Below are positions 1 through 6,120 of a stretch of 6,120 nucleotides of DNA, in pieces. The translations under genes were made by a program, and so were the position numbers. Within the stretch, counting starts at the first letter, position 1. Each line of letters begins with the position of its first letter. The DNA is from Candidatus Rokubacteria bacterium RIFCSPLOWO2_02_FULL_72_37. Its GTDB lineage: Bacteria; Methylomirabilota; Methylomirabilia; Rokubacteriales; CSP1-6. Under the pieces are notes generated by a model. The model did not search any database. It saw only the letters and a program-made list of their open reading frames with translations, and was not told the DNA's origin. The stretch covers positions 1-6,120 of the forward strand of contig MGCE01000146.1 of the NCBI GenBank assembly GCA_001790315.1, given 5' to 3'.

Positions 1-1431
1 CTGATCGAGCACTTCCTGCGCCAGCGCCCGGTCGTTCGCCGCGAACGCGGCGAGCGCACGCTCGAGGTTCTTGGACACCACGGCATGGAAATCCACGATC
101 TCCGCCCAGCCCGCGTCCGAGAAGCGCCGGCCCTGGTAGAGCTTCTTGCGCGCCAGCTCCATGAGGTTCTTGTCGATGATGTCGCCGATGTTCTCGAGGT
201 TTCCGATCACCGAGATCAGCTCGATCTCCTTGCGCGAGAGGTCCGGGCCCATCGTCTCCCGGCCGAGCCGCGCGAGGAAGAGCTTGATCTCGCGCTCGAG
301 GAAGTCCACCTGGTCGTCGCGCCGCTCGACGTCCTCGAGGAGCTCCCGGTTGTCCGTCGCGAACACCACCGGCACGTCCCGCAGCATGCCCTGCGCCACG
401 TCGGCCATGCGGAGCGCCTCCCGCGTCGCCTGGCCGAGCGCGAGCGAGGGCTGGTCGAGCGAGCGCTCGTCGAGATAGCGGGCGCGGAACGGATTGTCGC
501 CCGGCTGGCCCGCCGGCACCAGCGCCTCGATCGCCCGCGCCGCGAGCGGGGTGAACGGCAGGAAGACGAGGCTGATGCCGAGGTTGAAGAGGGTGTGGGC
601 GTTGGCGATCTGCCGCGCCGGAGTCGCCGCCGTGTGGGTCACCAGCGCCGCGAACGGCTCGACCAGCGGCAGCACGAGCGCGACGCCGAGCAGCTTGAAA
701 GCGATGTGGGCGACCGCGACGCGCTTGGCCTCGGCCCCGGCGCCGACCGACGACGTCAGCGCGGTGGCGCACGTGCCGATGTTCGCGCCGAGCACCATCG
801 CGACCGCGCTGTCGAGCGGCAGGATCCCCTCGTGCGCAAAGGCCAGCACGAGCCCGAGCGTGGCCGCCGACGAGGCGACCAGCGCGCTGAAGACCGCGCC
901 CGTCAGGACGCCCAGGATCGGGCTGCCGGCGACGCTCTGGAGCAGGCTCACGGCGACCGGCGCGCTCCGGATCGCGCCCGCGTTGTCGAGAATCAGCTTG
1001 AGGCCGAGGAACAGGAGGCCGAGGCCGAGCACCGTCTGCCCGATCTCCTTGATCGCGCGGCGGCGCGCGACGAACGCGATCGTGAACCCGAGCCCGACGA
1101 GGAGCGGGGCGTAGTCGGTGATGCGGAACGCGATCAGCTGCACCGTGAACGTCGTGCCGATGTCGGCCCCGAGGATCACGCCGAGCGTCTGCCGGAAGGT
1201 CATGAGGCCGGCGGAGACGAAGCCGACGAGCATCAGCGTCGTCGCCGCCGACGACTGGATGATCGCGGTGACCGCGGCGCCGGAGAGGAGTGCGACCAAG
1301 CGGTTGTGCGAGAGCCCCGTCAGCAAGTGGCGCAGGCGCCCGCCGAGCGCGCGCTGGAGCGCCTCGCCGCTCTGTCGGATGCCGTACAGCAGCAGCGCGA
1401 TGCCCCCGAACAGGGCGAGGAGCACCGTCAC
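1..1431 (-). CDS. Na/Pi cotransporter family protein with PhoU-like domain (3' end cut by window)
   Basis: Membrane protein of the Na+/phosphate cotransporter family (NptA/YjbB type, PF02690), expected to move phosphate across the inner membrane with sodium. 477 residues are visible. The reading frame is still open at position 1, so the C-terminus is missing; relatives of this architecture are usually about 530-560 aa. The N-terminus is a hydrophobic helix (LFGGIALLLYG, residues 8-18). The first inverted repeat carries QSSAATT (59-65) followed by GADIGTT (88-94). The second carries ASSAAT (186-191) followed by GANIGT (215-220). Hydrophobic segments end near residue 297. From about 325 on the protein is soluble and helical, with a PhoU-like signature NLENIGDIIDKN (411-422). 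The GTG at 1431 was chosen because it overlaps the upstream stop codon as GTGA; an in-frame GTG at 1425 is the alternative. The family is clear. Whether this member imports, exports or regulates phosphate cannot be read from sequence. Confidence 0.93.
   Translation of the reverse strand, partial: MTVLLALFGGIALLLYGIRQSGEALQRALGGRLRHLLTGLSHNRLVALLSGAAVTAIIQSSAATTLMLVGFVSAGLMTFRQTLGVILGADIGTTFTVQLIAFRITDYAPLLVGLGFTIAFVARRRAIKEIGQTVLGLGLLFLGLKLILDNAGAIRSAPVAVSLLQSVAGSPILGVLTGAVFSALVASSAATLGLVLAFAHEGILPLDSAVAMVLGANIGTCATALTSSVGAGAEAKRVAVAHIAFKLLGVALVLPLVEPFAALVTHTAATPARQIANAHTLFNLGISLVFLPFTPLAARAIEALVPAGQPGDNPFRARYLDERSLDQPSLALGQATREALRMADVAQGMLRDVPVVFATDNRELLEDVERRDDQVDFLEREIKLFLARLGRETMGPDLSRKEIELISVIGNLENIGDIIDKNLMELARKKLYQGRRFSDAGWAEIVDFHAVVSKNLERALAAFAANDRALAQEVLDQ
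1428..1431 (-). other. GTGA stop/start overlap, histidine phosphatase to Na/Pi cotransporter
   Basis: The phosphatase stop TGA (1430-1428) shares bases with the GTG at 1431-1429 that opens the transporter frame. It repeats the arrangement at the gltX junction. A GGGCGAG stretch lies about 8 nt upstream and is at best a weak ribosome site. This supports the start choice and coupled translation of the last three genes. Confidence 0.75.
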
Positions 1432-2072
1432 GGCGACGGCTCGCCCGGGACGGCCTCGAACCACGCGCGACGGGGCGCGGCCGGCAGGTGCGTGGTGTCG
1501 TTGATCCGGATCAGCCGCGGCGGCCGCGCGATCGACAGCGAGCCGTTGTCGAGCCGGAGGCGCCAGAGGTGGTTCAACGAGAGGCCCAGCAGGTGGCAGA
1601 GGTAGACGCTGAGCACGCCACCGTGGGCCACCACGAGCACGTTGTCGCCGTTCGGGTGGGCGGCGCCGATGCGATCCACGGCGCGCAGGACGCGCGCACA
1701 GACGGCTCGCAGCGGCTCGCCGCCGGGCGGCGCGCAGTCGAGCGGCGCGCGCACCCACGCCGCATACGGGTCGCCCGCGAGCGCCCGGACCTCGTCGACC
1801 GTGCGCCCCTCCCACTCCCCGAGCGACAGCTCCCGCAGCTCCTCGAGGGGCACGAGCGGGATCCCCGCGCCCGCGAGCGCGATCTCGGCCGTCTCGACCG
1901 CGCGGCGCATCGGGCTCACGTACGCGGCCGCGAGCCGGCGGTCGCGCACCGCCCGGCCGAGCGCCGCCGCCTGGGCGCGCCCGACGTCGGACAGCCCGAC
2001 GTCGCTCCCGCCCTGGAAGCGCCGGCCCGCGTTCCAGGCGGTCTGACCGTGGCGCGCGAGCAGGAGCGTCAC
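1428..2072 (-). CDS. Histidine phosphatase family protein (phosphoglycerate mutase-like)
   Basis: A 214-aa soluble enzyme of the histidine phosphatase superfamily (PF00300), which hydrolyses or transfers phosphate through a phosphohistidine intermediate. The RHG motif is at residues 7-9, with H8 as the predicted phosphorylated histidine. The second catalytic histidine is in VVAHGG (H150). Between them lie the phosphate-binding SPMRRAVETAE block (53-63) and LRELSLGEWEG (79-89), typical of the CobC/GpmB/broad-specificity branch. Length fits that branch (about 200-215 aa), and no signal peptide or membrane segment is visible. GTG at 2072 is the start: it places RHG seven residues in, as is usual, and overlaps the gltX stop by 4 bp (GTGA). 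Frame upstream of that GTG stays open but reads antisense-like Arg/Ala/Gly-rich text inside gltX and is not real. The substrate is unknown: alpha-ribazole phosphate, phosphoglycerate, phosphoserine and sugar phosphates are all possible. No cobalamin genes are nearby to support CobC. Confidence 0.92.
   Translation of the reverse strand: MTLLLARHGQTAWNAGRRFQGGSDVGLSDVGRAQAAALGRAVRDRRLAAAYVSPMRRAVETAEIALAGAGIPLVPLEELRELSLGEWEGRTVDEVRALAGDPYAAWVRAPLDCAPPGGEPLRAVCARVLRAVDRIGAAHPNGDNVLVVAHGGVLSVYLCHLLGLSLNHLWRLRLDNGSLSIARPPRLIRINDTTHLPAAPRRAWFEAVPGEPSP
2069..2072 (-). other. GTGA stop/start overlap, gltX to histidine phosphatase
   Basis: The gltX stop TGA (2071-2069) shares bases with the GTG start (2072-2070) of the phosphatase gene. 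The preceding sequence is GCGGGCGGCGCGTC, with no Shine-Dalgarno match, so re-initiation by ribosomes finishing gltX is the simplest explanation for translation of the second gene. Confidence 0.8.
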
Positions 2073-3481
2073 GACGCGCCGCCCGCGGCGGCGCGCGCCC
2101 GGCGCAGGCGCGCGAGCGCCTCCTGCCGGCCCAGCAGCGCCACCACGTCGAAGATCGGCGGCGAGGCCGTCCCGCCCGTCAAGGCCAGGCGCGAGAGCTG
2201 CGCGAGGTCCACGAGCTTGAGCCCGAGCTCCGCCGCGAGCGTCCGGTAGGCCTGCTCGATCACCGCGGGGGTCCACGCGCGCTCGGCGGGCAGGCGCGCG
2301 CAGAGCAGGTCGAGGCGCCGGGCCCCCTCGGGCGTCAGGAACGTCTGGGCGGCCTTCGCCTCGTACGCGGCCGGCGGCTCGAAGTAGAAGCGTGCCCGCT
2401 CGACCAGTTCCACGAGGGTCTTCGCCCGCTCCTTGACGGTGTCGCAGATCGCGGCGAGCCGCGCCGGGTCGGCGGGCGCCGGGAGGCCGGCCCCGCGCAG
2501 GAACGGCTCGACGAGCGCGGCGAGGGCGGCGCCGGCCTTCGTCTTGAGGTACTCGTGCGAGAGCCACTCGAGCTTGGTCGCGTCGAAGATGGCGCCGGAG
2601 GAAGCGACGTCCTTGATGTCGAACAGCGCGATCAGCTCCTCGCGCGAGAAGATCTCCTGATCGCCGTGCGACCAGCCGAGCCGCGCCAGGTAGTTCACCA
2701 TCGCCTCGGCGAGGATCCCGGCGTCGCGGAAGGCCTGGATCGAGGTCGCGCCGTGGCGCTTGCTGAGGCGGCTCCGGTCGGCGCCGAGGATCATCGAGAC
2801 GTGGGCGAACGCGGGGACCGCGTATCCGAGCGCCTCGTAACACAGGATCTGCTTCGGCGTGTTCGACAGGTGGTCGTTGCCCCGGATCACGTGGGTGATC
2901 TGCATGGTCACGTCGTCCACGACCACGCAGAAGTTGTACGTGGGCGTGCCGTCGGTCCGCACGAGGATCCAGTCGTCGAGCTGGCCGTGCTCGAAGGTCA
3001 CCGGGCCGTGGATCAGGTCGTCGACCACGGTCGCGCCCGCGGGCGGGATCGCGAGGCGCAGCGCCCCGGCGCCGAGGGCGCGGTCGCGGCAGCGCCCCGA
3101 GTAGCGGAACGTCTCGCCACGCTGGTGGGCCGCCTGCCGCTGCCGGTCGAGCTCCTCCGGCGCGCAGTCGCAGTAGTAGGCACGGCCCGCGGCGAGCAGC
3201 TGCTCGGCGTGCGCCCGGTAGATCTCGAGGCGCTCGGTCTGCCGGTACCCCGGCGCCGGTGGACCCTCGTCCCAGTCGAGCCCGAGCCACGTCAGCGCCT
3301 CGACGATCGAGGCGATGTGCTCGTCGGTCGAGCGCGAGCGGTCGGTGTCCTCGATGCGCAGGACGAAGGCGCCGCCGTGGTGGCGGGCCGTGAGCCAGTT
3401 GAAGAGCGCCGTGCGGGCGCCGCCGACGTGGAGATGGCCCGTCGGGCTCGGCGCGAAGCGCACGCGCACGGGGGCCATCAT
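2069..3481 (-). CDS. gltX: Glutamyl-tRNA synthetase (GluRS)
   Basis: Cytoplasmic class I aminoacyl-tRNA synthetase that charges tRNA-Glu with glutamate (and possibly tRNA-Gln if non-discriminating). 470 aa, normal for bacterial GluRS. The N-terminus has FAPSPTGHLHVGGARTA with the HIGH-equivalent HVGG at 18-21, then LRIEDTD (41-47). A zinc-binding-like insert has C104, C106 and C131, with D133 where E. coli GluRS has a histidine. Further on are RTDGTPTYNF (175-184) and the KMSKS-equivalent RLSKR (238-242, K241 the conserved second lysine). The helical anticodon-binding region fills the C-terminal third. The start is ATG at 3481, directly followed by another ATG at 3478; either would serve. It begins 1 nt after the upstream DUF362 stop and has no clear Shine-Dalgarno sequence, so translational coupling is likely. 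Whether it is discriminating cannot be decided here; the presence of gatCAB or glnS elsewhere in the genome would inform that. Confidence 0.97.
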   Translation of the reverse strand: MMAPVRVRFAPSPTGHLHVGGARTALFNWLTARHHGGAFVLRIEDTDRSRSTDEHIASIVEALTWLGLDWDEGPPAPGYRQTERLEIYRAHAEQLLAAGRAYYCDCAPEELDRQRQAAHQRGETFRYSGRCRDRALGAGALRLAIPPAGATVVDDLIHGPVTFEHGQLDDWILVRTDGTPTYNFCVVVDDVTMQITHVIRGNDHLSNTPKQILCYEALGYAVPAFAHVSMILGADRSRLSKRHGATSIQAFRDAGILAEAMVNYLARLGWSHGDQEIFSREELIALFDIKDVASSGAIFDATKLEWLSHEYLKTKAGAALAALVEPFLRGAGLPAPADPARLAAICDTVKERAKTLVELVERARFYFEPPAAYEAKAAQTFLTPEGARRLDLLCARLPAERAWTPAVIEQAYRTLAAELGLKLVDLAQLSRLALTGGTASPPIFDVVALLGRQEALARLRRARAAAGGAS

Positions 3482-3482
3482 G

Positions 3483-4559
3483 TCAGTAGGTCTGGAACAG
3501 TCGCCCCCACGGCGTGGCCGCGAAGGCGCGGATCCGCGCGCGCCCCACGGTCGGATACCAGAGGAGGTCGTGGTACACGTTCGAGGCGAACGGCGCCCAG
3601 ACGACGAGCGGTGAGTGGAGCAGCAGGCGCTTGAGCGGACGCAGCGGGCCGCGCCGGATGAGCTGATCGCCCCAGATCACGAGGCTCCGGCGCGTCGTGA
3701 AGCCCAGGCCGACGGCGGCGGCGTCCACGTCGCCCACCAGCTCGATGTTCCGCGGGTCCGCGGTGCCGAGCCCCCGCTCCGCGCACATCCGCAAGTACGG
3801 GATCGCGAGCGGGTCGAAGCCCATGATCTTCGCCGCGATCGCGTCGATCGCCACCTGGTCCTCGGAGGCGAGGATCAGGTTGCCCACCCGCGGCACCATC
3901 GTGCGCGGGCCCGCGCCGTCACCCATGACCGTGCCGTCCATGACGGCGAACACGCGCGGGTGCAGCTCGCGCTGCATGTACATGAGGTCCACCATCACCT
4001 CGTGGATGAACTCGTGCGCGTAGTGGCGGACCTCCTTGAGCAGTCCACCGAACGCGTTCTTGACCGCACCCGTCGTCACTGAGTGGCCATGGACTTTACA
4101 GGTGGGCGCGTGGAGGATGTTCTTCCCGACGTACATCTTCGGGATCTCGATCCCCTCCGGGAAGATGGCGTTCAGCTTGAGCAGCGGGCTCTTGAACGGA
4201 TAGACGACCCACTCGACGTCGGGCAGCGGGATGAAGGGAAGCCCGTGACGCCGGAGCACCGGCGCCCACCGATTGTTGCGACAGCCCGCCACCGGATCCG
4301 TGACGACGGTCCTGTTCTCCACCGGGAGGATGCGCGCGCGGTCGAACCCGTCCTCGAGGAGCGTCGCGAGGACGCCGTCCAGCTGCCACGGCTGGCTCGA
4401 GCACGCCGGGAAGTACTTCGTCCACGACAGGTTGAGCTTCAGGATCAGGTCCTGATCGCGTCGCAGCACCCGGTCGTAATTGACCAGCCGCATCAGCCGC
4501 CCGTAGTCGCCGACGACCGTGTCCGGGCGGGTCCGGAGGATCGCGACCTGACTCGCCAT
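3483..4559 (-). CDS. DUF362 domain-containing protein
   Basis: A 358-aa protein of the DUF362 family (PF04015), whose biochemical role is not established to my knowledge. Family hallmarks visible: LILKLNLSW near the N-terminus (38-46); a central block with CKVHGHSVTTGAVKNAFGG (154-172), matching the family's Lys-x-His then Thr-Gly-x-x-Lys-Asn pattern; MDGTVMGDGAGPR (207-219); and ILASEDQVAIDAIAAKIMGFDP (from 229), followed by GLGTADPRNIELVGD. Some DUF362 proteins carry a ferredoxin-like 4Fe-4S domain. Here the cysteines (C53, C93, C154, C259) are scattered with no CxxCxxC cluster. The last 60 residues are rich in aromatic and basic residues and may be a lineage-specific tail. No signal peptide is apparent. 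ATG at 4559 is the start: it lies 11 nt after the UbiA-family stop, and upstream in-frame sequence runs through that gene in the wrong frame. GAAG sits 3 nt before the ATG and GGAG 14 nt before it, so the ribosome site is weak. Context suggests an envelope-glycan or lipid-linked role, but that is inference. Confidence 0.88.
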   Translation of the reverse strand: MASQVAILRTRPDTVVGDYGRLMRLVNYDRVLRRDQDLILKLNLSWTKYFPACSSQPWQLDGVLATLLEDGFDRARILPVENRTVVTDPVAGCRNNRWAPVLRRHGLPFIPLPDVEWVVYPFKSPLLKLNAIFPEGIEIPKMYVGKNILHAPTCKVHGHSVTTGAVKNAFGGLLKEVRHYAHEFIHEVMVDLMYMQRELHPRVFAVMDGTVMGDGAGPRTMVPRVGNLILASEDQVAIDAIAAKIMGFDPLAIPYLRMCAERGLGTADPRNIELVGDVDAAAVGLGFTTRRSLVIWGDQLIRRGPLRPLKRLLLHSPLVVWAPFASNVYHDLLWYPTVGRARIRAFAATPWGRLFQTY

Positions 4560-4570
4560 AGACTTCGATT
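4560..4570 (-). other. Longest intercistronic gap in the window (11 nt)
   Basis: These 11 bases separate the UbiA-family stop (TAG, 4573-4571) from the DUF362 ATG at 4559. They read AATCGAAGTCT on the coding strand. They are lower in GC than the surroundings and hold no room for a promoter or hairpin terminator. GAAG just before the ATG is the only ribosome-site candidate. The short gap supports co-transcription of all six genes. Confidence 0.7.
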
Positions 4571-5455
4571 CTACTCCAGCCGTGTGCCGTAGATGATCAG
4601 CAGGACCGCCAGCATCCAGCAGAGCGCGTTCAGGAGCAGCGCCCGATCGCCGAGGAGCAGCTCGGAGGGATTGCCGCCCAGCTGCCGCCGGTAGAGCAGG
4701 TAGAGGTAGCGGAAGACCCCGTAGAGCACGAAGGGGATCGTCGCGGGCAGCAGCTGCGTGTGGAACTTCGCGACGGTCTCGGGCGACATCGTGTACAGCG
4801 CGTACGCCGTCACGGTGGACGCCGTGACGACCGCGATCATCTGGTCGAGCAGCGCCGGGCTGTACTCGGCGAGGATCGGCCGGTGCGCCACCGCGTCGCC
4901 CCCGAGCGACAGGTACTCGAAGCGCCGCTTGCCGAGCGCCAGGAAGAGCGCCAACAAGATGGTGCAGATCAGCAGCCAGCCCGACATCTCCACGCGGATC
5001 ACCACCGCGCCGGCGACCGCGCGCAGCACGAACCCGCACGCCACCACGATGACGTCCACGATCACGAGGTGCTTCAGCCACACGGAGTAGGCCGTCAGCA
5101 GCACGAGATACGCGACCGCGGTCGCGAGGAACGCGCGCGAGAGGAACGCGGCGGCGACGAGGCTCCCGGCGACCAGCACCGCAGCCGCCGCGAGCGCGAC
5201 GCCGACGCCGAGGCGGCCCGCGGCGATCGGCCGGGCGCGCTTGCGGGGGTCCAGGCGGTCGCGGTCGCGGTCGGCGACGTCATTGAGGAGGTAGACCGCC
5301 CCGGAGAGGGCGCAGAACAGCGCGAACGCGGCGAGCGCGATCCAGGCGGCGGGAGTGAACAGCTTCTGGGCGAAGATCAGGCCGGCGAAGACGAACAGGT
5401 TCTTCAGCCACTGCCGCGGGCGCAGCGAGACCACCACGGCGGCCAGCGTGCGCAT
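4571..5455 (-). CDS. UbiA-family prenyltransferase, decaprenyl-phosphate phosphoribosyltransferase-like
   Basis: A 294-aa integral membrane protein of the UbiA prenyltransferase superfamily (PF01040). The N-terminal SLRPRQWLKNLFVFAGLIFA and the metal-binding motif NDVADRDRD (58-66), followed by DPRKRARPIAAG (69-80), resemble bacterial decaprenyl-phosphate phosphoribosyltransferases (mycobacterial Rv3806c type). Those enzymes transfer 5-phosphoribose from PRPP to a polyprenyl phosphate, the first step toward decaprenyl-phospho-arabinose. The second conserved region is YSVWLKHLVIVDV (123-135) with D134, then GFVLRAVAGA (141-150). About eight or nine hydrophobic segments are spread from about residue 17 to 290. 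LGKRRFEYLSL (174-184) lies in a polar loop, as in this subfamily. ATG at 5455 starts 6 nt after the upstream stop, with no clear Shine-Dalgarno. No DprE1/DprE2-type epimerase genes lie in the window, so the downstream pathway is not shown. Other UbiA functions (quinone or heme O prenylation) are less likely given the N-terminal pattern. Confidence 0.85.
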   Translation of the reverse strand: MRTLAAVVVSLRPRQWLKNLFVFAGLIFAQKLFTPAAWIALAAFALFCALSGAVYLLNDVADRDRDRLDPRKRARPIAAGRLGVGVALAAAAVLVAGSLVAAAFLSRAFLATAVAYLVLLTAYSVWLKHLVIVDVIVVACGFVLRAVAGAVVIRVEMSGWLLICTILLALFLALGKRRFEYLSLGGDAVAHRPILAEYSPALLDQMIAVVTASTVTAYALYTMSPETVAKFHTQLLPATIPFVLYGVFRYLYLLYRRQLGGNPSELLLGDRALLLNALCWMLAVLLIIYGTRLE

Positions 5456-5461
5456 CGGAGG

Positions 5462-6118
5462 CTACAGCCGGATGACGTTGGGCGGGACGGGCGTGAGGCC
5501 GCCGGTCGCGTTGCGGGTGTCCACCACGAGCCGCGCGTCGCGGACGATCGCCTTCCAGTCGTAGCCGTCGTGCGGCGTGACGACGAGCACCACGTCGCGC
5601 CCGCCGAGGGCGGCGGCGCTCCACGCGATCGACCGGAGCGTCGTCGCGCCCACCTGCACCGCGGGCACGAGCGGGTCGTGGTACTCGACCTGCGCGCCCT
5701 TGCGCGCGAGCGTCTCGAGGATCTCGAGCGCCGGCGAGTCCCGCGTGTCGCCCACGTTCGGCTTGTACGCGACGCCCAGAACGAGGATGCGGGAGCCGCG
5801 CAGCGCGCGGCTCCGGTCGTTCAGCGCGTCCGCGAGGAGCCCGACGACGTACGCGGGCATCTGCCGGTTGATCTCGTCCGCGAACGCGATGAAGCGCGGC
5901 TCGTAGCCAGCGAGCCGCACCTTCCACGACAGGTAGTGCGGGTCCGACGGCAGGCAGTGACCGCCGAGGCCGGGGCCCGGGTAAAACGGCATGAACCCGA
6001 ACGGCTTCGTCGCCGCCGCCCCGATCACCTCCCAGACCGAGATGCCGAGGCGCCGGCACATGATCGCGAACTCGTTGACCAGCGCGATGTTGACGGACCG
6101 GAAGGTGTTCTCGAAGAG
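5462..6118 (-). CDS. Nucleotide sugar dehydrogenase, C-terminal part (5' end outside window)
   Basis: C-terminal 218 residues of a UDP-sugar 6-dehydrogenase superfamily enzyme, which oxidises the C6 alcohol of a UDP-hexose to a uronic acid in two NAD+-dependent steps. Numbering from the first visible codon (6118): LFENTFRSVNIALVNE (1-16) is the end of the central-domain helix. FYPGPGLGGHCLPSD (45-59) contains the predicted catalytic cysteine C55 (codon 5954-5956). The C-terminal UDP-binding domain carries VLGVAYKPNVGDTRDSPA (113-130), a DPLVP segment and DTRNAT near the end (200-205). The PFYPGPGLGGHC context is closer to UDP-GlcNAc/UDP-ManNAc dehydrogenases (WbpA/WecC/TviB group) than to typical Ugd, but substrate is not proven. 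The NAD-binding Rossmann domain and the start codon lie beyond position 6120. The frame reads open to the window edge; an ATG at 6061 is internal, not the start. Stop TAG at 5464-5462 lies 6 nt before the next gene. Product would feed surface polysaccharide or glycan synthesis. Confidence 0.95.
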   Translation of the reverse strand, partial: LFENTFRSVNIALVNEFAIMCRRLGISVWEVIGAAATKPFGFMPFYPGPGLGGHCLPSDPHYLSWKVRLAGYEPRFIAFADEINRQMPAYVVGLLADALNDRSRALRGSRILVLGVAYKPNVGDTRDSPALEILETLARKGAQVEYHDPLVPAVQVGATTLRSIAWSAAALGGRDVVLVVTPHDGYDWKAIVRDARLVVDTRNATGGLTPVPPNVIRL

Positions 6119-6120
6119 CT

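Noticed and set aside
85..1605. A 506-codon open frame on the plus strand
   Set aside because: It is antisense to the Na/Pi transporter and part of the phosphatase. Its translation is low-complexity Arg/Glu/Asp/Ala text with no motif, as expected opposite a GC-rich gene.
2073..3290. N-terminal extension of the histidine phosphatase frame through gltX (a possible fusion)
   Set aside because: The extension is a frame-shifted reading of gltX, rich in Arg/Ala/Gly/Pro. The true start at 2072 gives a normal-length enzyme with RHG at the usual place.
2555..3634. A 359-codon open frame on the plus strand opposite gltX and the end of the DUF362 gene
   Set aside because: It spans two well-supported minus-strand genes, has biased Arg/Val/Glu/Asp composition and no family signature. 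It is an antisense shadow.
4560..5081. N-terminal extension of the DUF362 frame into the UbiA-family gene
   Set aside because: The extended part reads the UbiA gene out of frame and has no family similarity. ATG at 4559 gives a normal DUF362 N-terminus.
5280..6059. A 259-codon minus-strand frame overlapping the dehydrogenase and the start of the UbiA gene
   Set aside because: It is a different frame of the same DNA with Arg/Pro/Ala-rich text. The dehydrogenase frame carries all the conserved motifs.
1..6120. tRNA genes, CRISPR arrays, insertion sequences, riboswitches, Rho-independent terminators
   Set aside because: No cloverleaf, regularly spaced repeats, terminal inverted repeats, transposase motif or hairpin-plus-T-run was seen. 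Coding sequence fills nearly every base, leaving no space for stand-alone elements. Recurrent GC-rich words such as ctcgagg and gcgcgcg reflect composition.

Overview
The window is very GC-rich (about 70% by eye) and fully packed. All six genes read on the minus strand, so transcription runs from position 6120 toward position 1. Codon use is strongly G/C at third positions throughout, with no change of composition that would suggest recent transfer. The gene set and composition suggest a high-GC environmental bacterium. A Rokubacteria/Methylomirabilota, deltaproteobacterial or actinobacterial-like lineage would fit, but the sequence alone does not settle the taxon.

In transcription order: (1) the C-terminal part of a nucleotide-sugar dehydrogenase of the UDP-GlcNAc/ManNAc/glucose 6-dehydrogenase superfamily (5462-6118, cut by the window edge); (2) a UbiA-family membrane prenyltransferase resembling decaprenyl-phosphate phosphoribosyltransferase (4571-5455); (3) a DUF362 protein of unknown biochemical role (3483-4559); (4) glutamyl-tRNA synthetase gltX (2069-3481); (5) a histidine-phosphatase-family enzyme (1428-2072); (6) a Na+/phosphate-cotransporter family protein with a PhoU-like C-terminal domain (1-1431, cut at its 3' end).

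The junctions are +6, +11 and +1 bp, then two 4-bp GTGA overlaps. There is no intergenic room for a promoter or terminator, so the six genes are most simply read as one transcription unit with translational coupling. The first two genes point to activated-sugar and polyprenyl-phosphate-sugar chemistry for envelope glycans. The last two concern phosphate ester hydrolysis and phosphate transport. gltX is a housekeeping gene set between them.

No RNA gene, mobile element, CRISPR array, repeat family or stand-alone regulatory site was seen. The long plus-strand reading frames are antisense shadows of the minus-strand genes. I found no convincing new system. The points most worth a second look are the mixed operon, the phosphoribosyltransferase-like UbiA protein beside a DUF362 gene, and residue substitutions in the transporter and in GltX.
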